Source of the DNA: Peptostreptococcaceae bacterium
GTDB taxonomy: Bacteria > Bacillota > Clostridia > Peptostreptococcales > Anaerovoracaceae
Reading direction: 5' to 3'
NCBI GenBank assembly: GCA_016650175.1
Contig: JAENWG010000003.1
Span: 21,839-85,838 of the forward strand
Length of the DNA: 64,000 nucleotides
This document shows positions 1 through 10,738 of the stretch, piece by piece (the stretch's first letter is position 1; each line of letters starts with the position of its first letter). The translations under genes were made by a program, and so were the position numbers. The notes beneath the pieces are model-generated. The model was not told the origin of the DNA. It did no database searches and saw only the letters and a list, made by a program, of their open reading frames with translations.

Positions 1-185
1 TGTACTATATCCGTTGTATCGCCTACTCCCCTTTGAAACAGTTCAGTAGCTTCAAAGACTGGCGTTCTTGCTTCCTTAAATCCATATCTGTCACAAATAT
101 CTGCAAATGATTTTTCTATATAGTGCCACTTGTATATTTGATCTGGAAAAATGTCCTTTGTACCTTTTTGTGCTTTAATTGCCAT
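1..185 (-). CDS. hisS: Histidyl-tRNA synthetase, N-terminal part (truncated by window edge)
   Basis: Reverse-strand translation from ATG at 185: [62 protein letters not shown], typical HisS N-terminus; AGGAGGTAATTA upstream. Confidence 0.9.
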   Translation of the reverse strand, partial: MAIKAQKGTKDIFPDQIYKWHYIEKSFADICDRYGFKEARTPVFEATELFQRGVGDTTDIV

Positions 186-1574
186 TTAATTACCTCCTAA
201 ATATCCTTTTTTTCTATTTATCATGTCTTCAATTCTAGCTATATATACCTCATAATTAGATACATTTGGCACTCTTTCATGCCTTTCTTCCGAAGGAAAG
301 TAAATTTTACTTGCTCCTCCAGCCCCTAACGCTATAATTGATTGTCTTTCATTCATAATTCTAATGTTATATATGCAATGGGTTTTATCCCTTTGATAGC
401 CAATATTTTCTAAAGCTCCTGCCATATGTTTTTGTCTGTAAATATAGTATGGAGAATATCCATTTTCTTTTAGCTTTTTATCTGCCAAATCAAGCATATT
501 CATAACTAGTTCACCATTATTCCTATAGTAATTAGGATTGGTTTCTTCTAGTTTAGAGCCTTTTTTAACTGCCAGTGAATGAACTGTTACATTTTCAGGA
601 TTTAGCTGTATTATCTTATCCACCGTATTTTCAAAATCACTAATTTCTTCATCAGGAAGTCCTGCAATTATATCAGAGTTAATTGATTTAAAACCTACTT
701 CTTTTGCCATATCATATGCTCTATATATTCCATCTACCGAATGATTTCTACCTATTTTCACAAGAGTATCTTGACTGAAGGTTTGTGGATTTATTGAAAT
801 TCTTTCAATGTCATATTTTTTTAATATTTTAAGCTTCTCAATACTTACAGTATCAGGTCTACCCGCTTCAAATGAATATTCTTTTAAACCGCTTAAATCT
901 ATATTTTCTTTAATTTCGCCAACGAGTAACTCCAACTGATTTTCATCTAATACGCTTGGCGTACCTCCACCTATATATATAGATTCTGGCTTCAAGCCTG
1001 TTCTTCCTATATATTCTATCTCTTTAATTAATGCTTCTAGATATCTATCAACTTCACCAGTTTTCGCTATGTTTGAAGTGAATGAGCAATACGCGCATCT
1101 TGAAGGACAAAATGGTATCCCTATATAAATGCCTACAGTATTTTCTTCAGCTGCCACTACATTATTCATTTGATATTCTAATATATCTATCAACATATTA
1201 GCCTTCTTATCAGATAATATGTAATATGCTTTTAAATGTTCTTTAGCTTTTTCTAAATCACCTGTTAGTTCAAACGCATTTATAGCCGGTTTAAGAGGTC
1301 TTACTCCTATCATTGATCCCCATAGATGCTCATGACCCGTAATTTCAGTAAGTTTTATGTATAGCTCTCTTAAAATTTCATCTCTTTCAATCGAATCAAC
1401 ATCATTTATTAAAAACGAATTAATATCATCAACTGTAATATCTTTTTTATTAAAATTCATCACTATCTCGTATTCTTCTCTTCTTAAAAATACTTTAACT
1501 AATTCCTCATAGTGATGATCATTTGTTATTTTATTAATATAGAATTTATACAAATGGATTGTTCCTCTTTTCAT
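186..1574 (-). CDS. hemZ: Coproporphyrinogen dehydrogenase HemZ-like radical SAM protein
   Basis: GIPFCPSRCAYCSF radical SAM CxxxCxxC motif and GGGTPS; position upstream of hisS as in other Firmicutes. Confidence 0.88.
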   Translation of the reverse strand: MKRGTIHLYKFYINKITNDHHYEELVKVFLRREEYEIVMNFNKKDITVDDINSFLINDVDSIERDEILRELYIKLTEITGHEHLWGSMIGVRPLKPAINAFELTGDLEKAKEHLKAYYILSDKKANMLIDILEYQMNNVVAAEENTVGIYIGIPFCPSRCAYCSFTSNIAKTGEVDRYLEALIKEIEYIGRTGLKPESIYIGGGTPSVLDENQLELLVGEIKENIDLSGLKEYSFEAGRPDTVSIEKLKILKKYDIERISINPQTFSQDTLVKIGRNHSVDGIYRAYDMAKEVGFKSINSDIIAGLPDEEISDFENTVDKIIQLNPENVTVHSLAVKKGSKLEETNPNYYRNNGELVMNMLDLADKKLKENGYSPYYIYRQKHMAGALENIGYQRDKTHCIYNIRIMNERQSIIALGAGGASKIYFPSEERHERVPNVSNYEVYIARIEDMINRKKGYLGGN

Positions 1575-2172
1575 ACCCTATATCCGTGCTATCCATATGA
1601 CCAGGATAAACCTTGGTATTGTCTGGTAATTTGAATAATTTTTCTTTTATTGATTTTATAATCTTAGTCATAGATCCTTGAGGAAAATCTGTTCTTCCAA
1701 TTGACATCTTGAAAAGAGTATCGCCACTAAATACTACATCATCTAGTAATATGCACATGCCTCCATTAGAATGGCCCGGAGTATGAATAAACTTAAGCTC
1801 AAGTTCACCTAATTTTAATGAGTCAGATTCTTCTACCCATATATCTGCTTCAAGTTCAATAGCTTTACCGAATATTTCTTTTGAACAGTTTATTTTGCTA
1901 CTTCTTAGCATTTCTGCTTCTTCTTTATGTGCTACTATTAAAACATCATCATATTTTTTTAATATTCTAGGAATTCCACCTATATGGTCACCGTGACCAT
2001 GCGTTAAAATAATATACTTTAGTTTACTTTCGTTATCTTTTATAGCTTTTTCTATTCTTTCATCGAAGAACCCTGGGTCAATTATGGCTGTCTCTTTAGT
2101 CGCTTCATCTACTATAAGATAAGCATTTTCGCCAATAGGTCCACCTTCAAACTCAAATATTTTCTTTCCCAT
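1546..2172 (-). CDS. MBL-fold hydrolase (glyoxalase II-like)
   Basis: THGHGDHIGG, HTPGHSNGG, FSGDTLF motifs. Start reassigned to MGKKIFEFE at 2172, which has an AGGAGAAAT RBS, rather than the ORF-track start. Confidence 0.88.
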   Translation of the reverse strand: MGKKIFEFEGGPIGENAYLIVDEATKETAIIDPGFFDERIEKAIKDNESKLKYIILTHGHGDHIGGIPRILKKYDDVLIVAHKEEAEMLRSSKINCSKEIFGKAIELEADIWVEESDSLKLGELELKFIHTPGHSNGGMCILLDDVVFSGDTLFKMSIGRTDFPQGSMTKIIKSIKEKLFKLPDNTKVYPGHMDSTDIGYEKRNNPFV

Positions 2173-2179
2173 ATTTCTC

Positions 2180-4369
2180 CTATACCTTAGCCCTGAACAC
2201 CTGTGTAACACCTTGTATGTTCCTTAGTTTTCTAGATACCTTTTGTATCTGCTGAGTACTGTTAATAGAAAGAGTTAAAACCATATTAACATCTCCACCT
2301 TTACCAGTTTTCATATTTACACCTGCAATATGTACATTCATATCTTCACAAGTTTTAGAGATATCACTAAAAAGGCCTTTTCTGTCATCTGCTTCTACAG
2401 TTATATCAGCATAATATGACTTACCCGCCTTTAAGTCTTCCCATTCTACTTCTATGAATCTACTCTTTTCACTTTCAGGAAGATTTACTATATTAGAACA
2501 ATCTGTCCTATGTACCGATATTCCTCTACCTTTAGTAATAAATCCTACTATTTCATCCCCTGGTACTGGATTACAGCATCTAGAGACTCTTATCATTAGA
2601 TTATCATAACCTTTTACGATAACACCTGCATTGTCATAATTCTTATTGGTTAAATTTTCTTTTTTCTTAGTTAATTCTTTTATATCGTTTTCCTGCTGGT
2701 TATCGATTATTGCCTTATCTTCTTTATATAAAGTTATTAAGCTTGTTCCGATTTTAGCTAGAATAGAGCCTCCATGTGAAACTTGAATATACATTTCACT
2801 TAAGGTAGTCATATTGGCATTTTTCACTGCTTTTAAAAGATAAGCATTTTTACATACTAATTTAGGATCATATCCCTTTTTACGTAGGTATTTATCTATA
2901 TTGTCTTTCCCTTTGTCTAAATCATCAGATTTATTTTCTTTTTTCAACCAGTTTCTAATCTTAGTTCTAGCATGTGAGCTCTTAGCTATTTTAAGCCAAT
3001 CCATACTAGGTCCGCTCGAATTAGAAGATGTTACAATTTCAATTATATCTCCGTTTTGAAGTACATGATCGATTGTAACCATTTTCCCGTTTATCTTAGC
3101 ACCTACACATCTTGCCCCTACATCGCTATGTATCTTAAATGCAAAATCCAAAGGAGTTGATTCCGCAGGAAGTTCTATAACATCTCCCTTAGGTGTAAAT
3201 ACATATACTTGCGTTTCAAACAAATCAAGCTTAAGCGATTCCATAAATTCTACAGGATCCTCTGTATCTTTTTGCCATTCTAAAGTCTGTCTTAGCCAAG
3301 CTAGCTTCATATCAGATTCGTCTGTTTTACCAGAGCTGTCACCTTCTTTATATTTCCAGTGCGCTGCTATACCATATTCTGCTACTTGATTCATGGCATA
3401 AGTTCTTATCTGTATTTCAAAAGGGTCTCCGTTATCGCCTATTACTGTCGTATGAAGCGATTGGTACATATTAGTTTTCGGCATAGCTATATAGTCTTTA
3501 AATCTACCAGGTATTGGCTTCCATAAATTATGCACATGTCCTAATACAGCGTAACAATCTCTTACATTCGAAACAATAACTCTAACTGCTATTAAATCAA
3601 ATATTTCGTCTAATTGTTTTTGCTGAATAACCATCTTCTTGTATATACTATATAAATGCTTGGATCTTCCTTTAATATCATATTGGATATCCGTTTGATC
3701 TAAATTTTCTTTTATCTCTTCAATTAACTGCAGAACTATTTTTTCTCTTTCAGTTTTCTTGACTGTTACCTGCGCCGAAAGTCTCGTGTAATCTGCAGGA
3801 TGTAAATATTTTAAAGACAAATCCTCTAATTCGAACTTTATGCTATATATACCTAATCTGCTTGCAAGAGGTGCATAAATTTCAAGCGTTTCTCTAGCCT
3901 TTTCCACTTTCTTTTCTGTGGGCATATATTCTAACGTTCTCATGTTATGCAGTCTGTCAGCTAGTTTTATTATTAAAACTCTTATGTCTTTGGCCATAGC
4001 TAAAAACATTTTTCTAAAATTCTCAGCCTGAAGTTCTTCCATAGAACCAAATACGATATTACCTAGTTTAGTAACTCCGTCAACAAGTACTGCCACATCT
4101 TCGCCAAAATCCTCTACCAGATTTTCTCTAGTATAGTCTGTATCTTCAACTACATCGTGCAAAAGCCCGCCCACTATAGCGTCATTATCCATACCTAGGC
4201 GTGCTAAAACTAAGGCCACGTTAAGCGGATGAATTATGTAAGGTTCACCGCTTCTTCTTAACTGTCCTTTATGGAGCTCATAAGCTTTATCGTATGCAGC
4301 TCTTATTATTTCATTGTCATACTTAGGATTGATTTCTGCTAATCCTATAAAAAAGCTTTTCTCGTCCAA
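2180..4369 (-). CDS. relA: Bifunctional (p)ppGpp synthetase/hydrolase
   Basis: HD domain (LLHDVVEDT), synthetase domain (YQSLHTTV), TGS and ACT C-terminal domains. Confidence 0.95.
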   Translation of the reverse strand: MDEKSFFIGLAEINPKYDNEIIRAAYDKAYELHKGQLRRSGEPYIIHPLNVALVLARLGMDNDAIVGGLLHDVVEDTDYTRENLVEDFGEDVAVLVDGVTKLGNIVFGSMEELQAENFRKMFLAMAKDIRVLIIKLADRLHNMRTLEYMPTEKKVEKARETLEIYAPLASRLGIYSIKFELEDLSLKYLHPADYTRLSAQVTVKKTEREKIVLQLIEEIKENLDQTDIQYDIKGRSKHLYSIYKKMVIQQKQLDEIFDLIAVRVIVSNVRDCYAVLGHVHNLWKPIPGRFKDYIAMPKTNMYQSLHTTVIGDNGDPFEIQIRTYAMNQVAEYGIAAHWKYKEGDSSGKTDESDMKLAWLRQTLEWQKDTEDPVEFMESLKLDLFETQVYVFTPKGDVIELPAESTPLDFAFKIHSDVGARCVGAKINGKMVTIDHVLQNGDIIEIVTSSNSSGPSMDWLKIAKSSHARTKIRNWLKKENKSDDLDKGKDNIDKYLRKKGYDPKLVCKNAYLLKAVKNANMTTLSEMYIQVSHGGSILAKIGTSLITLYKEDKAIIDNQQENDIKELTKKKENLTNKNYDNAGVIVKGYDNLMIRVSRCCNPVPGDEIVGFITKGRGISVHRTDCSNIVNLPESEKSRFIEVEWEDLKAGKSYYADITVEADDRKGLFSDISKTCEDMNVHIAGVNMKTGKGGDVNMVLTLSINSTQQIQKVSRKLRNIQGVTQVFRAKV

Positions 4370-4402
4370 AATATTATCTCCTGTTGTTTATTGTAATTGC
4401 TT

Positions 4403-6637
4403 TTAATTACTTTTTTTCTTCTCTTCTTTGTTTTTTCTAGCTATATATTTAGAAACATCTTCACTTTTGGTCATGTCATACAAGACAGGTGTACATAAGA
4501 ATATTGAAGAATATGTACCTACAAAGACACCTATTAACAGTGGAATTATAAATTCTCTAATTGTTGATGAAACAAGTATGAATAACGGTAACATTACAAC
4601 TAATGTAGTAAGCGATGTCATAACAGATCTTGACAAAGTTTGGTTTACGCTATCGTTTAGATTTACAAGGTTATTATTTTTCTTATAAAGTCTCTTATTT
4701 TCTCTAATCCTATCGAATACTACAATTGTATCATTTATCGAATAACCTACTACCGTAAGTATACCTGCGATAAATGGATTGTTTATTGTAAAACCGAATA
4801 TCGCATATAACGATAAGGTTACTAGTACATCGTGCAACAAACCACTTACTGCTGCAACTCCATATTTATATGTTTTAAATCTAAAGATTACATATACAAG
4901 TATGGATAAAGCCGCTATTAATATAGCTTTTACAGCATTTTGTCTAAGTTCTTTACCAATGCTAGGGCCAAATTCTTCAGATGCTAGTACGTCACTGCTT
5001 GAAACGTCAAAGTCTTCACCGATTGCAGCTACTACTTCTTCCCTCTTCGCATTATCTAATGCATCAATAGTTTTTATGATTATTTGCTCATTATCATCAC
5101 CTGCATAGATAATTGACGGGCTCAAATCAAACTCTTCTATTGATTTTTCAACTTCATCAACAGCCACTTTCTCACCCATGTCAAGCTGTATCATTGTACC
5201 GCCTGTGAAATCTATACCGTAATTAAAACCTTTTGTAAGCATAAAGCCTGCGCCCAAAAGAATTATTGCTAAACTTAGTGCATAAAATTTCTTTCTGTTT
5301 TCAATAAATTTAAAGTGAGGAGTGTAATCTTTTCTGTATGTTCCATCTTCGTTCATTCCGAAGAAACTGTTTTTTCCGAATTTTTTACTTTCAGCAAGCA
5401 TTCCCATAAGTAGTTGCGTAATAACTATTGCAGTGAATATACTTATTATGATACCAATCATTAATGTTAAGGCGAATCCTTTAACTGATGTAGTTCCTAT
5501 TAAGTAAAGTACTATTGATGCTATAAGGGTTGTTATTTGAGCATCAAGTACGGTTGTCAGCGCTTTTTTGAAACCTGCATCTACTGCTACTCTAAGCGAT
5601 TTACCCTTAGCTATTTCTTCTCTTATTCTTGTAAATATAATTACGTTAGCATCAACTGCCATACCAATTGATAATATGATACCTGCAATGCCTGGTAACG
5701 TCAGTACTGCTCCCATAGATACGAGTATCCATAAATCAAGTCCTACGTATAAGGCAAGTGCAATGTCTGCAACGAGTCCAAGCATTCTATATACAACTAA
5801 CATAATTAAGAATACTAATACCAAACCTATTATACCTGCTTTTACACTTTTATTTAACGCATCAACTCCGATTGTAGCTGTTTGAACTGATGATGTTATT
5901 TCTTCAAGTGAAGTAGGAAGTGCACCACCACGTATTAGTGCTGCAGTAGAAGAAGCTTCTTCTTTTCCGAATCCTGAGCCTCTTGTAATTTCGCAAGTAA
6001 GACCTGATATTGCGCTATCACATGTAGGCGCTGATATAATCTGGTCATCAAGCATGATTACTATAGCATTATTATACACTACTGTTCCATCTTCTTCTTC
6101 CATTGTAGGAGTTACTGTTCCGCTAGAAGCTTGTTTTGTAGCTGCTTCAAATTGCTCTGAACCTGTATTTGTAAATTCCAATGTTATTTTATATCCACCA
6201 TTATCTTGATCATTTTCAATTCCGGCATCTTTAACTTCTGAACCATTCATTACAAGCGTTCCGTCAGCTAAATAAAAATTAAGTTGAGCCGTTTGACCGA
6301 TTTGTTCTATGGCTTCCGACGCATTTTCTACTCCCGGTAATTCTACTCTTAATCTGTCATTTCCTTCTATGGTTACCGTTGACTCTGATATACCCATAGC
6401 GTTGACTCTGTTTTCAAGTACAGATTTTGTTTCTTCCATAAGGCTATCTAGGTCTGAGCCTGTACTATCTGTTTGTGCTTCCATTACTACATAAACACCG
6501 CCGTTTATGTCTAACCCATATTTCATTTGGTCTCCTATATTTTTAAAACTTCCGACACCAAATATGGTAATGTACCAACCTATTAATACTACCGCTATTA
6601 CCGCAAATGATAATGTTTTTTTCAGTTTTGAATTCAT
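4403..6637 (-). CDS. secDF: Protein translocase fusion SecDF
   Basis: SecD and SecF halves fused in one ORF (YGLDINGGVYVVME; FNYGIDFTGGTMIQ). Start MNSKLKK at 6637 follows AAGGGTGACAATAGA. Confidence 0.93.
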   Translation of the reverse strand: MNSKLKKTLSFAVIAVVLIGWYITIFGVGSFKNIGDQMKYGLDINGGVYVVMEAQTDSTGSDLDSLMEETKSVLENRVNAMGISESTVTIEGNDRLRVELPGVENASEAIEQIGQTAQLNFYLADGTLVMNGSEVKDAGIENDQDNGGYKITLEFTNTGSEQFEAATKQASSGTVTPTMEEEDGTVVYNNAIVIMLDDQIISAPTCDSAISGLTCEITRGSGFGKEEASSTAALIRGGALPTSLEEITSSVQTATIGVDALNKSVKAGIIGLVLVFLIMLVVYRMLGLVADIALALYVGLDLWILVSMGAVLTLPGIAGIILSIGMAVDANVIIFTRIREEIAKGKSLRVAVDAGFKKALTTVLDAQITTLIASIVLYLIGTTSVKGFALTLMIGIIISIFTAIVITQLLMGMLAESKKFGKNSFFGMNEDGTYRKDYTPHFKFIENRKKFYALSLAIILLGAGFMLTKGFNYGIDFTGGTMIQLDMGEKVAVDEVEKSIEEFDLSPSIIYAGDDNEQIIIKTIDALDNAKREEVVAAIGEDFDVSSSDVLASEEFGPSIGKELRQNAVKAILIAALSILVYVIFRFKTYKYGVAAVSGLLHDVLVTLSLYAIFGFTINNPFIAGILTVVGYSINDTIVVFDRIRENKRLYKKNNNLVNLNDSVNQTLSRSVMTSLTTLVVMLPLFILVSSTIREFIIPLLIGVFVGTYSSIFLCTPVLYDMTKSEDVSKYIARKNKEEKKKSN

Positions 6638-6756
6638 TCTATTGTCACCCTTCATTGAATTATTTATGTATACAAAATTATGGCATTATATTGGATTTTG
6701 ATATACATTTTATTCTACTACAAAAGTCCCTATATATCAAGCGTTTTCCCTATTAA

Positions 6757-6784
6757 AAAAGCCCCATTTTAATGGGGCTTTCCA
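6757..6784 (-). terminator. Intrinsic terminator downstream of yajC
   Basis: AAAGCCCCATTttaaAATGGGGCTTT-type hairpin with a T-run on the minus strand. Confidence 0.75.
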
Positions 6785-6794
6785 TAGCTTTTGT

Positions 6795-7220
6795 TTAGTT
6801 TTCTTCTTCTTCATGCTCTTTTTCTGCTACAGCATTTTCCAAAGCTTCTTCTTTAATATCTTCAGCTTTTTTCTTACCTCTACCAAGTTTTTTAGGAACG
6901 ACCTTTTTAGGTTCATCCTCATCCTCAATTGTTTCTTTGTAAGATTTTGGTTTGTCAGTTTTCTTAGTAACACTTCCTACAGCTGTTCTTAATAATTCGA
7001 ACTTAACTTTGTCAGCGCCTACTTGAACTATTACTGTGGTTTCTTTAGTTTTTACAATTTTACCGCAAATACCACCTATTGTTACGATTTCATCTCCTAC
7101 TTCAACGGAGTTTCTCATAGCCTTTGTTTCTTTGTCCCTTTTGTTCTGTGGTCTAATCATTAAGAAATACATTACTCCTAATAATATTACCAATGGAATT
7201 AATGAAGTCAATCCTGTCAT
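6795..7220 (-). CDS. yajC: Preprotein translocase subunit YajC
   Basis: N-terminal TM segment followed by MIRPQNKRDKE and VTIGGICGKI; charged C-terminal tail. Confidence 0.9.
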   Translation of the reverse strand: MTGLTSLIPLVILLGVMYFLMIRPQNKRDKETKAMRNSVEVGDEIVTIGGICGKIVKTKETTVIVQVGADKVKFELLRTAVGSVTKKTDKPKSYKETIEDEDEPKKVVPKKLGRGKKKAEDIKEEALENAVAEKEHEEEEN

Positions 7221-7257
7221 AGTATCCTCCTACTTATATCTTATTTATATCTTTTAT

Positions 7258-7344
7258 TGGTGCCGGCGATGGGGGTCGAACCCATACGGTGTTACCACCA
7301 CAGGATTTTGAATCCTGCACGTCTGCCAATTCCATCACGCCGGC
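7258..7344 (-). tRNA. tRNA-Leu (anticodon CAA), CCA encoded
   Basis: Reverse strand GCCGGCGTGATGGAATTGGCAGACG...CAGGATTCAAAATCCTG...GGTTCGACCCCCATCGCCGGCACCA: class II tRNA with long variable arm. Confidence 0.93.
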
Positions 7345-7395
7345 AATTCAATGATGTAATTCTAACATACGGTATTATCAACGTCAAGTAAAATA

Positions 7396-7479
7396 TGGTG
7401 CGGCTGACTGGACTTGAACCAGCACGGTATATACCACACGCCCCTCAAGCGTGCGCGTCTGCCATTCCGCCACAGCCGC
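7396..7479 (-). tRNA. tRNA-Leu (anticodon GAG), CCA encoded
   Basis: Reverse strand GCGGCTGTGGCGGAATGGCAGACG...CACGCTTGAGGGGCGTG...GGTTCAAGTCCAGTCAGCCGCACCA. Confidence 0.93.
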
Positions 7480-7494
7480 ATTAACATTATTATT

Positions 7495-8091
7495 TTATAC
7501 TTTTTTCTGGTATTTTTCAAGTAATTTATCAATTTGATTATAAAGAAATTTTAAGTCCGACGAATTATCAATAACTTCATCTGCCAATATAACCTTAGTT
7601 TCTTGGTCCATCTGGTTTTTTATAATATCCATAACTAATTTTTGCGTTGTATTGTCTCTATCAATTACTCTTGCAATTCTTTCTTTGTCATCTGATATTA
7701 CTAACCAGTTATAGTCCATTTGTTTATGCATATTTTTTTCAAAAAGTAACGGTACCTCTGCAAAAATCAAAGTATCACTGTCTTTATGCTTGTTCATTTC
7801 ATCTAATAAATTCTTTGCTATTTTAACAGTAGTTGCTGATTCATAAAGAGCCAGCTTCTTCTTATCGTTATACACTAAATCAGCCAGTTTTTTTCTATCT
7901 AGATTACCATCTGCTTTTATCATCTCATCACCGAAGTGTTCTATGATAAAGGGTATAGCTTCTCCGCCCTTTTTAGTTAGCTCCTTGCCCATAGCATCTG
8001 CATCAAGTACTATATATCCTTTTTTTCTTAGGTACCTGGAAACAGTACTTTTACCTGCTCCTATACCTCCTGTTAGTCCAATTTTAAGCAT
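7495..8091 (-). CDS. coaE: Dephospho-CoA kinase
   Basis: IGLTGGIGAGKSTVS P-loop, DADAMGKEL. Confidence 0.92.
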   Translation of the reverse strand: MLKIGLTGGIGAGKSTVSRYLRKKGYIVLDADAMGKELTKKGGEAIPFIIEHFGDEMIKADGNLDRKKLADLVYNDKKKLALYESATTVKIAKNLLDEMNKHKDSDTLIFAEVPLLFEKNMHKQMDYNWLVISDDKERIARVIDRDNTTQKLVMDIIKNQMDQETKVILADEVIDNSSDLKFLYNQIDKLLEKYQKKV

Positions 8092-8098
8092 ACCTACC

Positions 8099-10738
8099 TC
8101 ATTTTAATTCAAACCATGATTTACCTGTATTTATGTCACTTACAAGTTTTACTTTCATAGACATAGCATTCATCATATTTCTAGTTAATATCTCTTTAAC
8201 CTCTTCTACTTCATCAGGTGTAGCTTCAATTATCAGTTCATCATGAATTTGAAGTATTAGCTTAGATTTAAAATCTCTTTCTTTAAGTTCAGAATATACT
8301 CTTATCATGGCTAACTTAATAATATCAGCTGCCGATCCTTGTATAGGAGTATTCATAGCTAATCTTTCACCTAGTTGCCTAGTCATATATTTAGGAGAAC
8401 GAAGTTCAGGAAGCCATCTTTTTCTGCCCATTATAGTTGTTACATATCCTTTTTCTTTTCCGCTTTCTATTTGTTCATCCATATAGGCCCTTACTTCAGG
8501 GTGTTTATTGAAATATTCATCTATATATTCTTTAGCTTTTTTCATGCTTATCCCTAGCTCTTCACTAAGTCCAAAACCGCTCATTCCATATATTACACCA
8601 AAGTTAACAGCTTTTGCCCTTGATCTATCAATTGAAGTTACGTCTTCAAATGGTATATCGAAAACTCTTGACGCAGTAAGTTTATGTATATCTTCTCCAT
8701 TATTAAATGCAGATATTAATTGTAAATCTGAACTAATATCAGCTAAAACCCTTAGTTCTATCTGCGAATAGTCAGCTCCTATTAAAATATTTTCTGAATC
8801 GGCTACTTTAAAAGCTTTTCTCAGTTCTCTTCCGTATTCGTTTCTAATAGGAATATTTTGTAAATTAGGTTCATTACAGCTTATTCTTCCAGTCACAGTA
8901 ATCGTTTGATTAAAGTGCGGATGTATCTTTTCATCATTACCAATAAGAGGTATCATTCCTTCTACATATGTTCCTCTAAGCTTTGCATATGTCCTGTACT
9001 CTAGTATTAAGTTTATTATTGGGTGAACATTTCTCAATTTGTCTAATACATCAACATTAGTGGAATATCCACTTTTTGTTTTTTTAAAAGTAGGTAGTCC
9101 TAATTTTTCAAACAGTATTACTCCTAGCTGCTTAGGCGAATTTATATTAAATTCTTCACCTGCCAGTTCATGTATTTTATCTGTTAAATCATTTATCTTT
9201 TTATTAAGAGCGCTACCAATATCTTCCAATACCTTCTTATCTACATGTATGCCATTTAGCTCCATTTCAGCCATGACTTCAATTAAAGGTAGTTCACAGT
9301 CATATAGCACGTTTTCGAGTTCAAACCTTCTTATTCTTTCAAATAGAACTTCTTTCAAACTAAACACTATACTTAAATATTTTTTATAGTATTCTATTTG
9401 TGCATCTATATAATTTCCAAAAAGATCCACTTGATTATTTGCCTTAAGGAATTCATCTTCGTTTTCAAGTTCAACACCAAGATAGGTTATCGCCATTTTA
9501 TCAATCAGATATTTTGATCTTGTTGGGTCTAAAAGATACATAGCTATTTCTGTGTCAAATTCAATGGTAAAATCTTTAAGCCCGTAATACATAAGCTGAT
9601 ATATATCAGATTTAATATTATTACCCATAATATTTAACTTCTTGTTATTTAATATGTTGACAGCATCTTTAAAATCGGAATCTATAAAATATATGTTATT
9701 TTTATCTAAAATAATAATCGAATCTATTTGCGGAGCCTTTACATGACTATAGTCTCCAAGTACTTTAATAGCTACCGAAGAATTTTCCTTTAGCTCTTTT
9801 AAATCTTTTTGTATTGAGATTTTTGACACATCTAAGATATTTACTGCCACTGCTTCTTGTTCCATTATTTCTTTAGGAATATCAAGTCTTCTTATGAATG
9901 CATTAAATTCTAGCTTTTTATACATAGACAGCAGTCTTTGCATGTCCTCTTCCTTCACTAAAAAATCATCGAGTGTTTCTTCGATTGGTACATTAAGACA
10001 TATAGTTGCAAGTCTCTTAGACATAATGGCCTGGTCAGAATTATCTTTAACTAGGTTTTTAATTCTTTCTTTTTTAATTTCATCAGCATGTTCTATTAGG
10101 TTTTCTATACTTCCAAATTCCTTTAATAGACTAGTACCTGTTTTAATACCTACTCCAGGAATCCCGGGTATATTATCAGAGTTATCACCCATAAGTCCTT
10201 TTAAATCTATGAATTCACTTGGGGTCAGCTCATATACTTCTTGCATCTTCTCTAAATCATAAGTTTCAAATTGGGTTACTCCCTTTTTGTTTATTATTAC
10301 CTTAGTATTGTCAGATACCAATTGAAGTGCATCTTTATCTCCCGTTACAATGTACGAATCCAGTTTAGCTTCATCGGCCATTCTAGAAACTGTTCCAATT
10401 ATATCATCAGCTTCATATCCCTCAAGTTCCAGCACCTTAATATTCATGGCATCTAAAACATCATGAAGAAGAGGTATTTCCATAAGTAATTCAGGTGGTG
10501 TAGGTTTTCTACCTGCTTTATATTCTTTGTATTCTTTATGCCTAAAAGTAGGCGCTTTTAAATCAAATGCTATCATTATATGCGAAGGCGAATAATCAGC
10601 ACGCAACTTTGTAAGCATGTTAATAAAAGAATATATACCTTGAGTATATATTCCATCTTTCGTAACCATAGGTATAGTCATCGCATAATATGCTCTAAAG
10701 AGTAGGCTATTACCATCAATTATTAATATTTTCCCCAT
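8099..10738 (-). CDS. polA: DNA polymerase I
   Basis: N-terminal 5' nuclease domain (DGNSLLFRAYYA) and family A polymerase motifs (DYSQIELRVLA, RSRAKAVNFGVIYGMS, QIHDEL). Confidence 0.96.
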   Translation of the reverse strand: MGKILIIDGNSLLFRAYYAMTIPMVTKDGIYTQGIYSFINMLTKLRADYSPSHIMIAFDLKAPTFRHKEYKEYKAGRKPTPPELLMEIPLLHDVLDAMNIKVLELEGYEADDIIGTVSRMADEAKLDSYIVTGDKDALQLVSDNTKVIINKKGVTQFETYDLEKMQEVYELTPSEFIDLKGLMGDNSDNIPGIPGVGIKTGTSLLKEFGSIENLIEHADEIKKERIKNLVKDNSDQAIMSKRLATICLNVPIEETLDDFLVKEEDMQRLLSMYKKLEFNAFIRRLDIPKEIMEQEAVAVNILDVSKISIQKDLKELKENSSVAIKVLGDYSHVKAPQIDSIIILDKNNIYFIDSDFKDAVNILNNKKLNIMGNNIKSDIYQLMYYGLKDFTIEFDTEIAMYLLDPTRSKYLIDKMAITYLGVELENEDEFLKANNQVDLFGNYIDAQIEYYKKYLSIVFSLKEVLFERIRRFELENVLYDCELPLIEVMAEMELNGIHVDKKVLEDIGSALNKKINDLTDKIHELAGEEFNINSPKQLGVILFEKLGLPTFKKTKSGYSTNVDVLDKLRNVHPIINLILEYRTYAKLRGTYVEGMIPLIGNDEKIHPHFNQTITVTGRISCNEPNLQNIPIRNEYGRELRKAFKVADSENILIGADYSQIELRVLADISSDLQLISAFNNGEDIHKLTASRVFDIPFEDVTSIDRSRAKAVNFGVIYGMSGFGLSEELGISMKKAKEYIDEYFNKHPEVRAYMDEQIESGKEKGYVTTIMGRKRWLPELRSPKYMTRQLGERLAMNTPIQGSAADIIKLAMIRVYSELKERDFKSKLILQIHDELIIEATPDEVEEVKEILTRNMMNAMSMKVKLVSDINTGKSWFELK

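Noticed and set aside
1546-6637. Absence of recJ/apt/dtd between secDF and hemZ as a novel arrangement
   Set aside because: These genes are often linked here in Firmicutes but are variably located; absence from the locus alone is not informative without the full genome.
4428-6701. Several + strand ORFs (4428, 4779, 5568, 6309, 6507) antisense to secDF
   Set aside because: Entirely antisense to a well-conserved gene; no RBS or recognisable domain.
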